20,222 nt of DNA from assembly GCA_023396345.1 (NCBI GenBank), contig JAEWWO010000247.1, positions 1 to 20,222 of the forward strand, read 5' to 3'. Source of the DNA: Bacteroidota bacterium. Lineage in GTDB: Bacteria; Bacteroidota; Bacteroidia; Chitinophagales; Chitinophagaceae. The notes below the pieces were generated by a model that saw nothing but the letters and a program-made list of their open reading frames with translations, did not search any database and was not told the DNA's origin. This document shows positions 1-7,587 of the stretch, in pieces. Position 1 is the stretch's first letter. Every line of letters begins with the position of its first letter. A program made the translations under genes and the position numbers.

Positions 1-909
1 ATTAATTACAATAACCTTATCCAGAGAGTCCATTGCCTTATTTGTATAGGTTTGCTTTAATTCTTCTGTCCATTTCTTTGCGCCGGTTTGTTCATACACC
101 TGCAACATTTTTTCTACTTTATCTTCTGATGTAGATGCAAGCAACTCTGCAATCAATGCTTTATTTCTTTCATCCGCATTTTCAAGTGCTTTAATCAGCA
201 GAAATGTTTTTTTATTTTTACGAATATCTCCGCCTAATTTTTTTCCGAATTTTTCTGTATCGCCGTAACAATCCAGATAGTCGTCCTGAATCTGAAATGC
301 GATACCCATATATTTTCCGAAATCGTATAAATGAGTGAGGCTGTTAGCGGTAGCGCCACCAATGTAAGCACCTGTGTATAAGCTGCAAGCCAGTAATACA
401 GAGGTTTTCAGCGTAATCATATTCAGGTATTCATCAATAGAAACGTCGTCTCTTTTCTCAAAGTCCATATCGTATTGCTGTCCTTCGCAAACTTCTGTAG
501 CTGTTTTATTAAAGACAGATAATACATGCGCCTGTTTGTCTTTTGATATTTTACTCAAATACTGATACGCTCTTATCAGCATAGTATCGCCACTTAATAT
601 AGCTGTGTTTACATCGTTTCTTTTGTGTACGGTTTGCTTACCGCGTCTCACATCAGAATCATCCATTACGTCATCGTGCAATAGTGTAAAATTATGAAAC
701 AGCTCCAGCGCATCTGCCGCATGCCAGGCATCTTCATCAATTTCGCTGAACAACTCGTTAGCCATTAAACAAACCACCGGCCTTACACGCTTACCGCCAA
801 TGCCCAGAAAATATTCTGCCGGTTCGTACAAATTAAAAGGCTCAGCAGGAAAATGTTGTCTGTCAAATTTATTATTGTAGATTTCAACCAGTTCGTTAAA
901 TGTATGCAC
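1..909 (-). CDS. Polyprenyl (trans-isoprenyl diphosphate) synthase, C-terminus cut by window edge
   Basis: This gene encodes a class I trans-prenyltransferase, which condenses isopentenyl diphosphate onto allylic diphosphates to make an isoprenoid chain for quinones, carotenoids or similar lipids. Visible motifs are GGKRVRP at residues 38-44, the first Asp-rich motif DDVMD at 79-83, and the second, QIQDDYLD, around 207-213. The first motif is DDxxD with no two-residue insertion, so it is not the usual bacterial FPP synthase (IspA) form; a longer-chain or GGPP product is more likely, but chain length cannot be read from sequence. I chose a GTG start at 909 because an in-frame TAA lies five codons upstream and no ATG lies between. 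The 303 visible codons stay open to the left edge; relatives are about 320 residues, so only a short tail is missing. It follows the S41 protease gene by 63 bases on the same strand, with no terminator seen between them. Confidence 0.93.
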   Translation of the reverse strand, partial: MHTFNELVEIYNNKFDRQHFPAEPFNLYEPAEYFLGIGGKRVRPVVCLMANELFSEIDEDAWHAADALELFHNFTLLHDDVMDDSDVRRGKQTVHKRNDVNTAILSGDTMLIRAYQYLSKISKDKQAHVLSVFNKTATEVCEGQQYDMDFEKRDDVSIDEYLNMITLKTSVLLACSLYTGAYIGGATANSLTHLYDFGKYMGIAFQIQDDYLDCYGDTEKFGKKLGGDIRKNKKTFLLIKALENADERNKALIAELLASTSEDKVEKMLQVYEQTGAKKWTEELKQTYTNKAMDSLDKVIVIN

Positions 910-972
910 AGCTATTGTTTTTTAATTTCGTGTGAAGGTAATTATTTTTTCCCTATTGCGTTTATTACTAAG

Positions 973-2547
973 CTATTGCTTCAGCTCATTTTTTGCAGGC
1001 AGTAATTGCTCTGTCAACCTGTCTAATGCGGGGTCTTTTTTATTGATAACATCAGCGACGGTTCTTTTAATTCTTTCATCGGGCAATACACCTCTGCCCT
1101 GTACAGGTTGCTGCACAAGCGGTACAATTGCGTACATGCCTACTCTAAAATGCAGATTGGTATTAGGTGTGGCAGCTTGTGTATATTGTCCGGCAAAGCA
1201 TACATTTGCTCCGCCTCCCGTCTCTTCTCCAAAAACTTCTGCTCTGTTATTTCCTTTGAGATTAGCAGCGAGTAAAGAAGCTGCGGAGGCTGTGAATCCA
1301 TCAGTAATTACATAGAGTTTATTTCCATAATTATTTTTATATGGCTTTACAGGTTTGGTTCCGTAAATTTTTCTGTAGTATTGTCCGTTGTCATTTTTCT
1401 TTGCAGCAAACAACAAAACAATACCATTCGTGATTCTTTGCAGAAAGCCTGTAACGCCTTTATTGTAGGTTGCCGGATTATGTTTTCCGGCAGATAAAGC
1501 AGGCTGAAGAAATATAAAAGAAGTATCGGTAAGATAACGGTACAATTTAATCGGACGAAGAATAAATCCACCTTTGTTACCTCTCAAATCCATGATTAAA
1601 TTTTCTGTACTTTGATTTTGCAAACTGTCAAAAGTTACTCTGTAAAATTTACTAAAGTTGGATTTTAAAGTGCTGAAAGAAGAAATTTTCATGTAAGCTG
1701 TTTTGTGCAGTGAATCAAGAAATTTAAAGTCGAGAATATAATTTCCTTTTTCATCTTTCCCTCTGTATACATAAGGATCACGCGCAACTTTTTCTTTTTT
1801 CTTCTTTACTTTCTCAGGCTTTGCCTTCTTTGTATTACTTGTGGTTACTTTTATTGAATCTTCTTTATCAATCTTAGAATAATATTTTGTAAATACAGAG
1901 TCCCGATAGGAAAACTGTAATTGCATGGTATCTTTTAATCCATAATACAAATGATACAAATGCAAAAAATTATCTGATACAAACAACTCAGGAAACGTAG
2001 TATTATAGCCATCTCTGGGTGAATGCTTTAAAAAAATCTTTAATAATTCTGAAACGCTGTGTTTCTCAATGTGTAGTAATTCTACACCTTTTACAGCTTC
2101 TACTTTTTTGTTTTTTGTGCCGATTACAAATAATTTTTCATCCTGATATAAAAACTGTAATTGTGTTATGGCCCGATTTTCATCAGCTTGTTTTAGTGAG
2201 TCTTTTTGTGCTTTAGTAAATTTATATTGCGGCATAGATACGGTAGAATGTATACATGCTATACTGTGATATACCGGCGCAAGAAGCGTATAAAATTTTC
2301 TCGCAGTCATGGGTTCGGTTATCAGATTTTTTATACTATCCGTTTTATCATTCAGTTCTTTTTCTGAAATGTACATATATACATCCGGATGTCTTTCTTT
2401 CAACACATTGACAGCGAAATCCACATCCTGCTTTAGCTCGGCAGGAGTGTATAATTTATTTCTGTCGGAATATTTTGTAAGCCGTTGCGTTCTGCAGGAT
2501 GCAAATAATAATATCAGTAATAACAGTAAACACCATTTTCTGTTCAT
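973..2547 (-). CDS. S41-family (tail-specific/tricorn-like) peptidase lipoprotein
   Basis: This is a secreted lipoprotein of 524 residues. A hydrophobic signal ends in a lipobox with Cys18 (LFASC), so it should be membrane-anchored outside the cytoplasm. The C-terminal half is an S41 peptidase fold: the strand and turn MDLRGNKGG lie at 319-327, TDGFTASAAS at 415-424 carries the likely nucleophile Ser421, GEETGGG follows at 440-446, and GVLPDERI is near 487. The second catalytic residue of CtpA-type enzymes, a Lys after the GxxT motif, is not evident; the GEETGGG form recalls the tricorn/IRBP-like branch. No PDZ domain is obvious. A very basic stretch around 239-254 (KKAKPEKVKKKKEK) interrupts the middle of the protein. 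Substrate is unknown. The ATG at 2547 is well placed ahead of the signal peptide, and the terminator of the preceding gene ends only about 14 bases before it. Confidence 0.85.
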   Translation of the reverse strand: MNRKWCLLLLLILLFASCRTQRLTKYSDRNKLYTPAELKQDVDFAVNVLKERHPDVYMYISEKELNDKTDSIKNLITEPMTARKFYTLLAPVYHSIACIHSTVSMPQYKFTKAQKDSLKQADENRAITQLQFLYQDEKLFVIGTKNKKVEAVKGVELLHIEKHSVSELLKIFLKHSPRDGYNTTFPELFVSDNFLHLYHLYYGLKDTMQLQFSYRDSVFTKYYSKIDKEDSIKVTTSNTKKAKPEKVKKKKEKVARDPYVYRGKDEKGNYILDFKFLDSLHKTAYMKISSFSTLKSNFSKFYRVTFDSLQNQSTENLIMDLRGNKGGFILRPIKLYRYLTDTSFIFLQPALSAGKHNPATYNKGVTGFLQRITNGIVLLFAAKKNDNGQYYRKIYGTKPVKPYKNNYGNKLYVITDGFTASAASLLAANLKGNNRAEVFGEETGGGANVCFAGQYTQAATPNTNLHFRVGMYAIVPLVQQPVQGRGVLPDERIKRTVADVINKKDPALDRLTEQLLPAKNELKQ

Positions 2548-2560
2548 GCTGTAAATTAAG

Positions 2561-2597
2561 CAAAAAAATAAATGCCGAAATAAAATACTCCGGCATT
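2561..2597 (-). terminator. Intrinsic terminator after the 339-aa lipoprotein gene
   Basis: AATGCCG (2571-2577) pairs with CGGCATT (2591-2597) around a 13-base loop. On the minus strand the stem is followed by TATTTTTTTG, a good U-tract. It lies about 20 bases past the stop codon of the lipoprotein gene and immediately in front of the S41 gene. Confidence 0.75.
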
Positions 2598-2616
2598 CAT
2601 GAATAATTTATTTCGA

Positions 2617-3636
2617 TTATTGATATTGAATATACAAAGGTCGTGGTTTATATCGCATCAATTCTTCTGCGGTATAAAGCGGTCCGCCTTTTTTCAAATC
2701 GTTTTTATAGAAAATTTTAAATCCTGTAAACTGTATAGGTTCAGGATAAATGAAATGTCTCCATGTTCCTGCTTTTAAATCCTTTGGTCCCCAACCGTCC
2801 ATATCGATAATTACCTGCACTTCGGGCACCAGTTTTATATCCTTATAATTCTGAACCATGTTTTGTGTAAAACGGTGAATCACCAGCATTTTAGGAGGCA
2901 GATTATTTTCTTTTACCACAGAAGCCAGCAAATCAATCACACTGTTGATATCGTTTGCATTAAAAGAGCCTATTACACTTCCGGGTCTTTCTCCACCTTT
3001 CATTGAGAACTCAGGGTCTATACCAAAATGCACTTTAGGATTTTTAAAATACTCTACAAATTTTTCTGTTTCTTCTTTTACATTACTATGTCCTACCTGG
3101 ATATCAAGAAACACGAGCGCATCTATTTCGTTTGACCAGCTAATGATAGTATCTATCTGGCTGAAAGGCATTCTTGCTCTGTACATACCATCTTTACCCG
3201 GTGCGCCCTGTGCGGTCACTGCAATGTAATGCAAAGCAGGAATAGCAGGCGTTAGAGAGTCTGCTTTGTTCCAGTTGTCCACTTCAGCTAAGAGTCTCTT
3301 AAACATTTCTTTTTTAGGATATTCGCCCAATGCTCCCATTCTTTTTGAATATAAATTTCCATAGTATGCCACAACGCGTTTAAAAGGCAAAACAGCACCG
3401 GGCAAAGGATAAGGACCTTTTACCGGCCACATTCCGGATGTGTCTCCATTTGCCATATACTCCAGTCTTTTGTTGTAATCAGCCGTATCCAGCGTGGGTC
3501 CGGAAGGTGTTGTTTTTTCACCGTCTCCGGTTGTAACAACATTTGTACTGTCATTACCGGAACCTGTGTTATCTGCGGAATTACAGCCCATAAAAATAGC
3601 AGAGGCAATAAAAAATGTATAAAATAATAGTCTCAT
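2617..3636 (-). CDS. Lipoprotein of unknown function, possible TIM-barrel fold
   Basis: I do not recognise a named family. The start is the ATG at 3636; a TTG two codons earlier is open but less likely. The 339-residue product has a short signal with lipobox FMGC (Cys18), then a low-complexity Ser/Thr/Gly/Asp linker to about residue 50, as is usual for surface or periplasmic lipoproteins. The rest looks like one compact domain with regularly spaced beta strands that often end in acidic or polar residues: RVVAYYGN (87-94), ALHYIAVTA (134-142), ALVFLDIQVGHSN (173-185), VHFGIDPEF (202-210), MLVIHRFT (250-257), VIIDMDGWG (275-283) and FKIFYKND (306-313). That pattern suggests a TIM-barrel hydrolase, perhaps glycosidase-like, with D207/E209 and D278/D280 as candidate catalytic residues; this is inference only. 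It has its own promoter box and terminator, so it seems to be a single-gene unit. Confidence 0.75.
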   Translation of the reverse strand: MRLLFYTFFIASAIFMGCNSADNTGSGNDSTNVVTTGDGEKTTPSGPTLDTADYNKRLEYMANGDTSGMWPVKGPYPLPGAVLPFKRVVAYYGNLYSKRMGALGEYPKKEMFKRLLAEVDNWNKADSLTPAIPALHYIAVTAQGAPGKDGMYRARMPFSQIDTIISWSNEIDALVFLDIQVGHSNVKEETEKFVEYFKNPKVHFGIDPEFSMKGGERPGSVIGSFNANDINSVIDLLASVVKENNLPPKMLVIHRFTQNMVQNYKDIKLVPEVQVIIDMDGWGPKDLKAGTWRHFIYPEPIQFTGFKIFYKNDLKKGGPLYTAEELMRYKPRPLYIQYQ

Positions 3637-3659
3637 GTTCAATAGTGTATTAATTTTTT

Positions 3660-3667
3660 CAAAAGTA
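3660..3667 (-). promoter_or_regulatory. -7 promoter box for the 339-aa lipoprotein gene
   Basis: The minus strand reads TACTTTTG, a perfect match to the Bacteroidota -7 consensus TAnnTTTG, 23 bases before the ATG at 3636. That would give a short leader. No convincing -33 TTG/TTTG is seen at the usual 17-21 base spacing; a TTTG lies only about 12 bases upstream. Confidence 0.5.
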
Positions 3668-3728
3668 AGTTTTAATTACCAAAGGTTTTACTTTTTTGAT
3701 ATACTTATTTTTTAGTAAACTTAGTACT

Positions 3729-3869
3729 ATGAAAAAAACTTCATTATTAGCCATAAATTTATTTGTCATTTTATCACTGTCTTTAAATAGTTGTAAAAAA
3801 TGTGGCAATCACATACCCGATAATATTACCAGCAACTGGAAAGTTTTAACAGTGGCAGCGTCAATTTAA
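3729..3869 (+). CDS. Tiny lipoprotein ORF (46 aa), possibly the remnant of a longer lipoprotein
   Basis: This plus-strand ORF begins MKKTSLLAINLF, has a clear hydrophobic signal and an SPII lipobox ending in SLNSC (Cys22), then a short mature part CKKCGNHIPDNITSNWKVLTVAASI. The NWKV stretch resembles the first strand of lipocalin-like or META-type lipoproteins (usually over 120 aa), but the frame stops 24 residues after the lipobox Cys. Further fragments such as STDGVFIHYCDTFL can be read in the same frame beyond the stop, interrupted by more stops. It may be a degraded gene or a genuine small lipoprotein. It is transcribed divergently from the 339-aa lipoprotein gene and runs towards the sigma-factor gene. 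I see no strong promoter. Confidence 0.4.
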   Translation: MKKTSLLAINLFVILSLSLNSCKKCGNHIPDNITSNWKVLTVAASI

Positions 3870-3986
3870 TCAGAAATTAATTTTATTTTATTCTGAGCTG
3901 AAGACTCAACCGATGGTGTTTTTATTCATTATTGCGATACTTTTCTATGATATCGAAAAGGAGCTGGGAAATTTTCAAACAACTTT

Positions 3987-4018
3987 AATAAAAAAACCAT
4001 CCGTTTGTACGGATGGTT
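3987..4018 (-). terminator. Intrinsic terminator of the sigma factor gene
   Basis: AACCATCCGT (3995-4004) and ACGGATGGTT (4009-4018) form a perfect 10-bp stem with a 4-base loop. On the minus strand the stem is followed by a run of T residues (complement of 3991-3996). It lies 25 bases past the stop codon of the sigma gene. The rest of the 3870-3986 stretch holds no recognisable gene. Confidence 0.88.
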
Positions 4019-4043
4019 CTCATTATTTTTTTACAACAATTTT

Positions 4044-4901
4044 TTATCCTAAATAAGATTTTAGAGCGCCGCTGTATCTTGCTTTTTGCAAGCGTTTGAT
4101 AGCGCGTTCTTTTATTTGACGGATACGCTCCTTTGTAAGATCATACTTTTGTCCTATCTGCTCAATAGTAATACCATTTTCGCCGTCAAGACCAAAGTAA
4201 GCATTCACGATTTCAGCTTCACGCGGACTTAGAGATTTAAGTACTCTTTTAATTTCTTCGCGCAAAGAATCTTTCATCACGTCATCATCTGTATCATCAG
4301 CACCTTCCAGCAAATCGCCCATAGCTACGTCTTCAGCTTCGTGTACCGGAGCATCCAATGATGTGTGGCGTGTATTGCTTTGAAAAATATTGTTGATTTC
4401 TGTTTCGCTCATTTCCAGAATGCTTGCCAGTTCTTCTGTACTGGGTTCGCGCTCGTGTTCCTGTTCGAAAGCCATGTAAGCCTTGTTGGCTTTGTTGTAA
4501 GTGCCAATTTTATTTTGAGGCAGGCGGACTAATCTTCCCTGCTCTGCCAACGCCTGTAAAATGGACTGGCGAATCCACCATACAGCGTAAGAAATGAACT
4601 TGAAACCTTTTGTTTCGTCAAAGCGTTGAGCCGCTTTGATTAAGCCGAGGTTGCCCTCGTTGATTAAATCACTCAAAGAAAGACCCTGGTGCTGATATTG
4701 CTTAGCCACGGATACTACGAAACGCAGGTTGGCCTGTACCAGTTTATCCAAAGCCCTTTGATCGCCCATCTTGATTTTTTGTGCAAGAATAGTTTCTTCT
4801 TCAGGGGTAATCATGGAGATTTTAGAAATTTCCTGAAGATACTTTTCTACCGCTTGCGAATCACGATTGGTGATCTGGGTAGCAATTTTTAGTTGCCTCA
4901 T
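4044..4901 (-). CDS. rpoD: Primary (housekeeping) sigma-70 factor, Bacteroidota type
   Basis: This 285-residue protein directs RNA polymerase core to housekeeping promoters. Region 1.2 spans about residues 15-45, region 2 about 49-118 (with the core-binding and -10 recognition segment DLINEGNLGLIKAAQRFD and FISYAVWWIRQSILQ), region 3 about 127-203, and region 4 about 215-278, with the helix-turn-helix TIEQIGQKYDLTKERIRQIKER at 245-266. Region 1.1 and the non-conserved insert of proteobacterial RpoD are absent, which is normal for the main sigma factor of this phylum. An acidic run ADDTDDD at 201-207 separates regions 3 and 4. The ATG at 4901 is preceded by AAGGA about nine bases upstream, unusual in a phylum that relies little on Shine-Dalgarno pairing. 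It has its own promoter and terminator, so it is monocistronic. Confidence 0.96.
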   Translation of the reverse strand: MRQLKIATQITNRDSQAVEKYLQEISKISMITPEEETILAQKIKMGDQRALDKLVQANLRFVVSVAKQYQHQGLSLSDLINEGNLGLIKAAQRFDETKGFKFISYAVWWIRQSILQALAEQGRLVRLPQNKIGTYNKANKAYMAFEQEHEREPSTEELASILEMSETEINNIFQSNTRHTSLDAPVHEAEDVAMGDLLEGADDTDDDVMKDSLREEIKRVLKSLSPREAEIVNAYFGLDGENGITIEQIGQKYDLTKERIRQIKERAIKRLQKARYSGALKSYLG

Positions 4902-4950
4902 ATATTATTATCCTTTTTAAATAGCGTACAGAGTTGGGTATTTTCCGCAC

Positions 4951-4977
4951 GTTTGCAAATTTATCAGTTTGCAAAGG
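4951..4977. repeat. Two direct copies of the palindromic octamer TTTGCAAA at the sigma promoter
   Basis: GTTTGCAAA occurs at 4951-4959 and again at 4968-4976. Its core TTTGCAAA equals its own reverse complement, and the copies are 17 bases apart. The right copy overlaps the -7 box of the sigma promoter and the left copy lies within the early transcribed region, a layout that would suit an operator but could be chance. Confidence 0.4.
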
Positions 4978-5004
4978 TACGATTTTATAACGTAACAATA
5001 AAGA
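4972..5004 (-). promoter_or_regulatory. Promoter of the sigma factor gene
   Basis: The minus strand carries TACCTTTG (4972-4979), matching TAnnTTTG, about 70 bases before the start codon. A TTTA lies 19 bases further upstream and a TTG 16 bases upstream as imperfect -33 candidates. The remainder of the 219-base gap between the fetB-like stop and the sigma start shows no ORF and no clear hairpin. Confidence 0.6.
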
Positions 5005-5120
5005 AAATATTACATTCCGCAAAATATTTCCATCATTTTTACACTTTTTAAGAAATGAAGATGGATGCTCTTATTTATCAAAAACAAACTAACAATCATT
5101 AAATCATTTTAATTGAAAAA

Positions 5121-5936
5121 CTATTTGACCATATGTTTAATTTTAGGGGTTACCAAAAGTTTCTGCTTCGGCATGCCCATTTCATCAAAAATAAATTTAT
5201 TTGAAATGAGAATAGAAAGTACTACGGTGAGAACACTGGATACAAGAATGGTAATCATAATCATAATCTGATATTTAATAGCCACAGAAGGACTTGAACC
5301 TCCCAGTATCTGCCCTGTCATCATTCCGGGTAAAGATATTAAACCCACTACAGAGGTTGTAGCAATTGTTGGACTCAATGACCTGCGCAATGCTTCGGCT
5401 ATAAATTTCCTTAAAGCTTCGTTCACCGTGGCTCCGTTTGCCAGCGCAAATCTGTATTGTATCTGGTCGCGTTCCAGACTGCTGAAATAAGTATTAAAGG
5501 CTATTATATTCCCCGACATACTGTTACCTATTAACATGCCGGTTATAGGAATAAAATATCTTGCATCAAACAAATAATCCAGTTGTATTACTACGCCCAA
5601 AAAATACATATCTACGGCAAATACAGCCAGAATCATTGCAAGCATCACAGGAAGCAAAAATAATTTTCGGTTTAGCCTGCTGCGCCGTATAGCAGTAAAA
5701 GAAGCTATAATAATCATAACCAGCACCCAGACTAAATTAATCCAGGGATTATTGAGCGTAAAAATATATTCTAAATAAAGACCTACCAGATACAATTGCA
5801 GAGCCATACGAATAACAGCTATAACTGTACTTCTGACTAAACCGGTTCTATAATACCAGAAAATGGCCAGAGGGATGCCTACCAGCAAATAACCAATAGC
5901 CAAACTGCTCCAGCTTATATCCTGTACGCCATTCAT
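5121..5936 (-). CDS. ABC transporter permease, FetB/YbbM (UPF0014) family
   Basis: This 271-residue polytopic membrane protein has about seven hydrophobic segments. It carries the family marks RMALQLYLVG (43-52), PITGMLIGNSMSGN (130-143), the cytoplasmic segment around LANGATVNEALRKF, and SLPGMMTGQILGG (201-213). The best studied member is the membrane half of E. coli FetAB, linked to iron export and peroxide resistance; whether this one moves iron is inference from family. Its start overlaps the stop of the ATPase gene by 4 bases (ATGA type), so the two are translationally coupled and form one transporter. It is the last gene of the five-gene minus-strand run; no strong hairpin follows it. 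Confidence 0.88.
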   Translation of the reverse strand: MNGVQDISWSSLAIGYLLVGIPLAIFWYYRTGLVRSTVIAVIRMALQLYLVGLYLEYIFTLNNPWINLVWVLVMIIIASFTAIRRSRLNRKLFLLPVMLAMILAVFAVDMYFLGVVIQLDYLFDARYFIPITGMLIGNSMSGNIIAFNTYFSSLERDQIQYRFALANGATVNEALRKFIAEALRRSLSPTIATTSVVGLISLPGMMTGQILGGSSPSVAIKYQIMIMITILVSSVLTVVLSILISNKFIFDEMGMPKQKLLVTPKIKHMVK

Positions 5937-6559
5937 AAAGCTTTTAATTGAATTATTTTATCCATCCCTCTTATCCACTCTGCATCGTGCGATGAACTGA
6001 TGATGGTTAATTTATTTCTGTTGATATGCTGCAATAACGCATTCACTGATTTTGCATCTAAAGCAGAGGTTGGTTCATCGAGCAATAAAAGTGGTTTTTT
6101 CAACAAAAGAACAGAAGCCAACAACAGACGCTGTTTTTGTCCGCCCGATATCTGATCTACACTGCGCTGTAATATATCTGCCGGTAAAAGCAGCTCTTCC
6201 AGTAAGATATCAATCTCTTTTTGTTGTGGCAAATTCTTTTTATTCGCATCGTACTCAAAGGGATAATACAACAAATCTCGACAACTGCGCAAATCAAAAG
6301 AAAGATCCTGCGGTAGCCATGCAGTCATTTTTCTGATTGCTGCAATCTCTTCTTCGCTAACCAATTTGCCAAATACCTCTATACTTCCTTCATGTGGGGT
6401 GAAGCCAAGAACTGTATTCATCAGCGTAGTTTTGCCAGAACCGGACGGTCCGGTAAGCACAACCTTTTCTCCTGCATATATCGTTTCAGAGAAATTTCTG
6501 AACACGATACGATCTTCATATTTTACGGTGATATTATTAAAACTTACTGCTGCTTTCAT
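5933..6559 (-). CDS. ABC transporter ATP-binding protein, FetA/YbbL-like
   Basis: This 208-residue single-domain ABC ATPase is complete. The Walker A motif GPSGSGKT lies at 37-44, the Q-loop Gln at about 84 (AWLPQD), the signature ISGGQKQR at 137-144, Walker B LLLLDEP at about 157-163 and the switch His at about 191 (SSSHD). It energises the UPF0014-type permease encoded directly after it with a 4-base overlap. The short length, with no C-terminal extension, fits the FetA group. It begins 21 bases after the stop of the fructose-bisphosphatase gene with no terminator between, so it is probably cotranscribed with it. The specific substrate is not shown by the sequence. Confidence 0.9.
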   Translation of the reverse strand: MKAAVSFNNITVKYEDRIVFRNFSETIYAGEKVVLTGPSGSGKTTLMNTVLGFTPHEGSIEVFGKLVSEEEIAAIRKMTAWLPQDLSFDLRSCRDLLYYPFEYDANKKNLPQQKEIDILLEELLLPADILQRSVDQISGGQKQRLLLASVLLLKKPLLLLDEPTSALDAKSVNALLQHINRNKLTIISSSHDAEWIRGMDKIIQLKAL

Positions 6560-6580
6560 TCACAATTACAACAAAAAATA

Positions 6581-7552
6581 TTATTGAATCATCATACCTT
6601 TTGAGCCGATGAACAGAGGAGAACGCTGATGAATATCTTCAGGATGAATGTCTAAGATGCGTTGCTTACCATCTGTAGCTACACCTCCTGCTGCTTCCAT
6701 AATAAAGGCCATAGGATTGCATTCATACATCAGCCTTAATTTGCCCTGCGGTTTATCTTTTCTTTCAGGATAGAGAAATACACCTCCTTCCATTAAGTTT
6801 CTGTGAATATCTGCTACCATACAACCTGAGTAGCGCAGAGAAAGTCTGGCATCTTCACCATCATTGGCACGCAGACTATCTTCAATATATTTTCTTGTAC
6901 GTTCGCTTACTGAGTATAAATATTTAAAATCGAAACAGAAGTTTTTGCCTTGTTCAGGAATTTTAATATTGGGATGGCTCAAATAAAATTCTCCTGTTTC
7001 TGTATCGAGTGTAAAACCATTTACGCCTCTTTCTGTTGCGTACACCATCATGGTAGAAGAACCATAAATTACATATCCAGCCGCCAGCTGATTTTTTCCG
7101 TCCTGCAGGAAATCATCTTTCATGGATGGTTTGTTAGATTCGGATTTGCGACGCACGATGCTGAATATTGTACCAATATCCATGTTCACACCTATGTTGC
7201 CCGAACCGTCTAAAGGATCGAGTAAAACAACATATTTGGATTCGTTGCTCAAAAAATCATCAAAAATCATTACATCCTCATTTTCTTCTGAAACCAAGCC
7301 TGCGCAATGAATGCCGTCGCGCAACGCTCTGATGAAAATATCATTGGCTATAGCATCGAGTTTTTGCACCAGCTCTCCCTGCACATTTACAGAACCCTGA
7401 GCACCCAGCACATCTATCAATCCTGCCTTGCGCACCTTAGCATTGATAAGCTTTGCAGCAAGTCCGATGCTTCTGAGCAAACCCGATAACTCGCCCGTAG
7501 CGTTGGGATAAGAACGTAATTCCTGAATGGTAAAATCGTCGAGGGTAATCAT
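6581..7552 (-). CDS. fbp: Fructose-1,6-bisphosphatase class I
   Basis: This 323-residue enzyme removes the 1-phosphate from fructose 1,6-bisphosphate in gluconeogenesis, in the cytoplasm, using divalent metal ions. Family marks are SEEN at about 88-91 (metal-binding Glu residues), DPLDGSGNIGVN at 112-123, YGSS near 163-166, YSGCMVADIHRNLMEGG at 241-257 and the signature GKLRLMYECNPMAFIMEAAGG at 270-290. Length is normal for the family. The loop usually written DPLDGSSNID here has Gly at two conserved places (G118 and G121), one of them an Asp near the active site in characterised enzymes. The gene follows the NatB-like permease by 35 bases and precedes the FetA-like ATPase by 21, so it appears to lie inside an operon with two ABC transporters. 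I see no separate promoter. Confidence 0.95.
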   Translation of the reverse strand: MITLDDFTIQELRSYPNATGELSGLLRSIGLAAKLINAKVRKAGLIDVLGAQGSVNVQGELVQKLDAIANDIFIRALRDGIHCAGLVSEENEDVMIFDDFLSNESKYVVLLDPLDGSGNIGVNMDIGTIFSIVRRKSESNKPSMKDDFLQDGKNQLAAGYVIYGSSTMMVYATERGVNGFTLDTETGEFYLSHPNIKIPEQGKNFCFDFKYLYSVSERTRKYIEDSLRANDGEDARLSLRYSGCMVADIHRNLMEGGVFLYPERKDKPQGKLRLMYECNPMAFIMEAAGGVATDGKQRILDIHPEDIHQRSPLFIGSKGMMIQ

Positions 7553-7587
7553 AACGGAATATTTATAAGTTTGAACGAATTATTATT

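Noticed and set aside
932..1315. Plus-strand reading frame of 127 codons
   Set aside because: It lies wholly opposite the S41 peptidase gene, has no family resemblance and is explained by the codon pattern of the real gene. The other plus-strand frames opposite minus-strand genes were dropped for the same reason.
3637..3642. TTG start for the 339-aa lipoprotein
   Set aside because: The ATG two codons later gives a normal signal peptide (MRLLFYTFF) and a better leader length from the -7 box.
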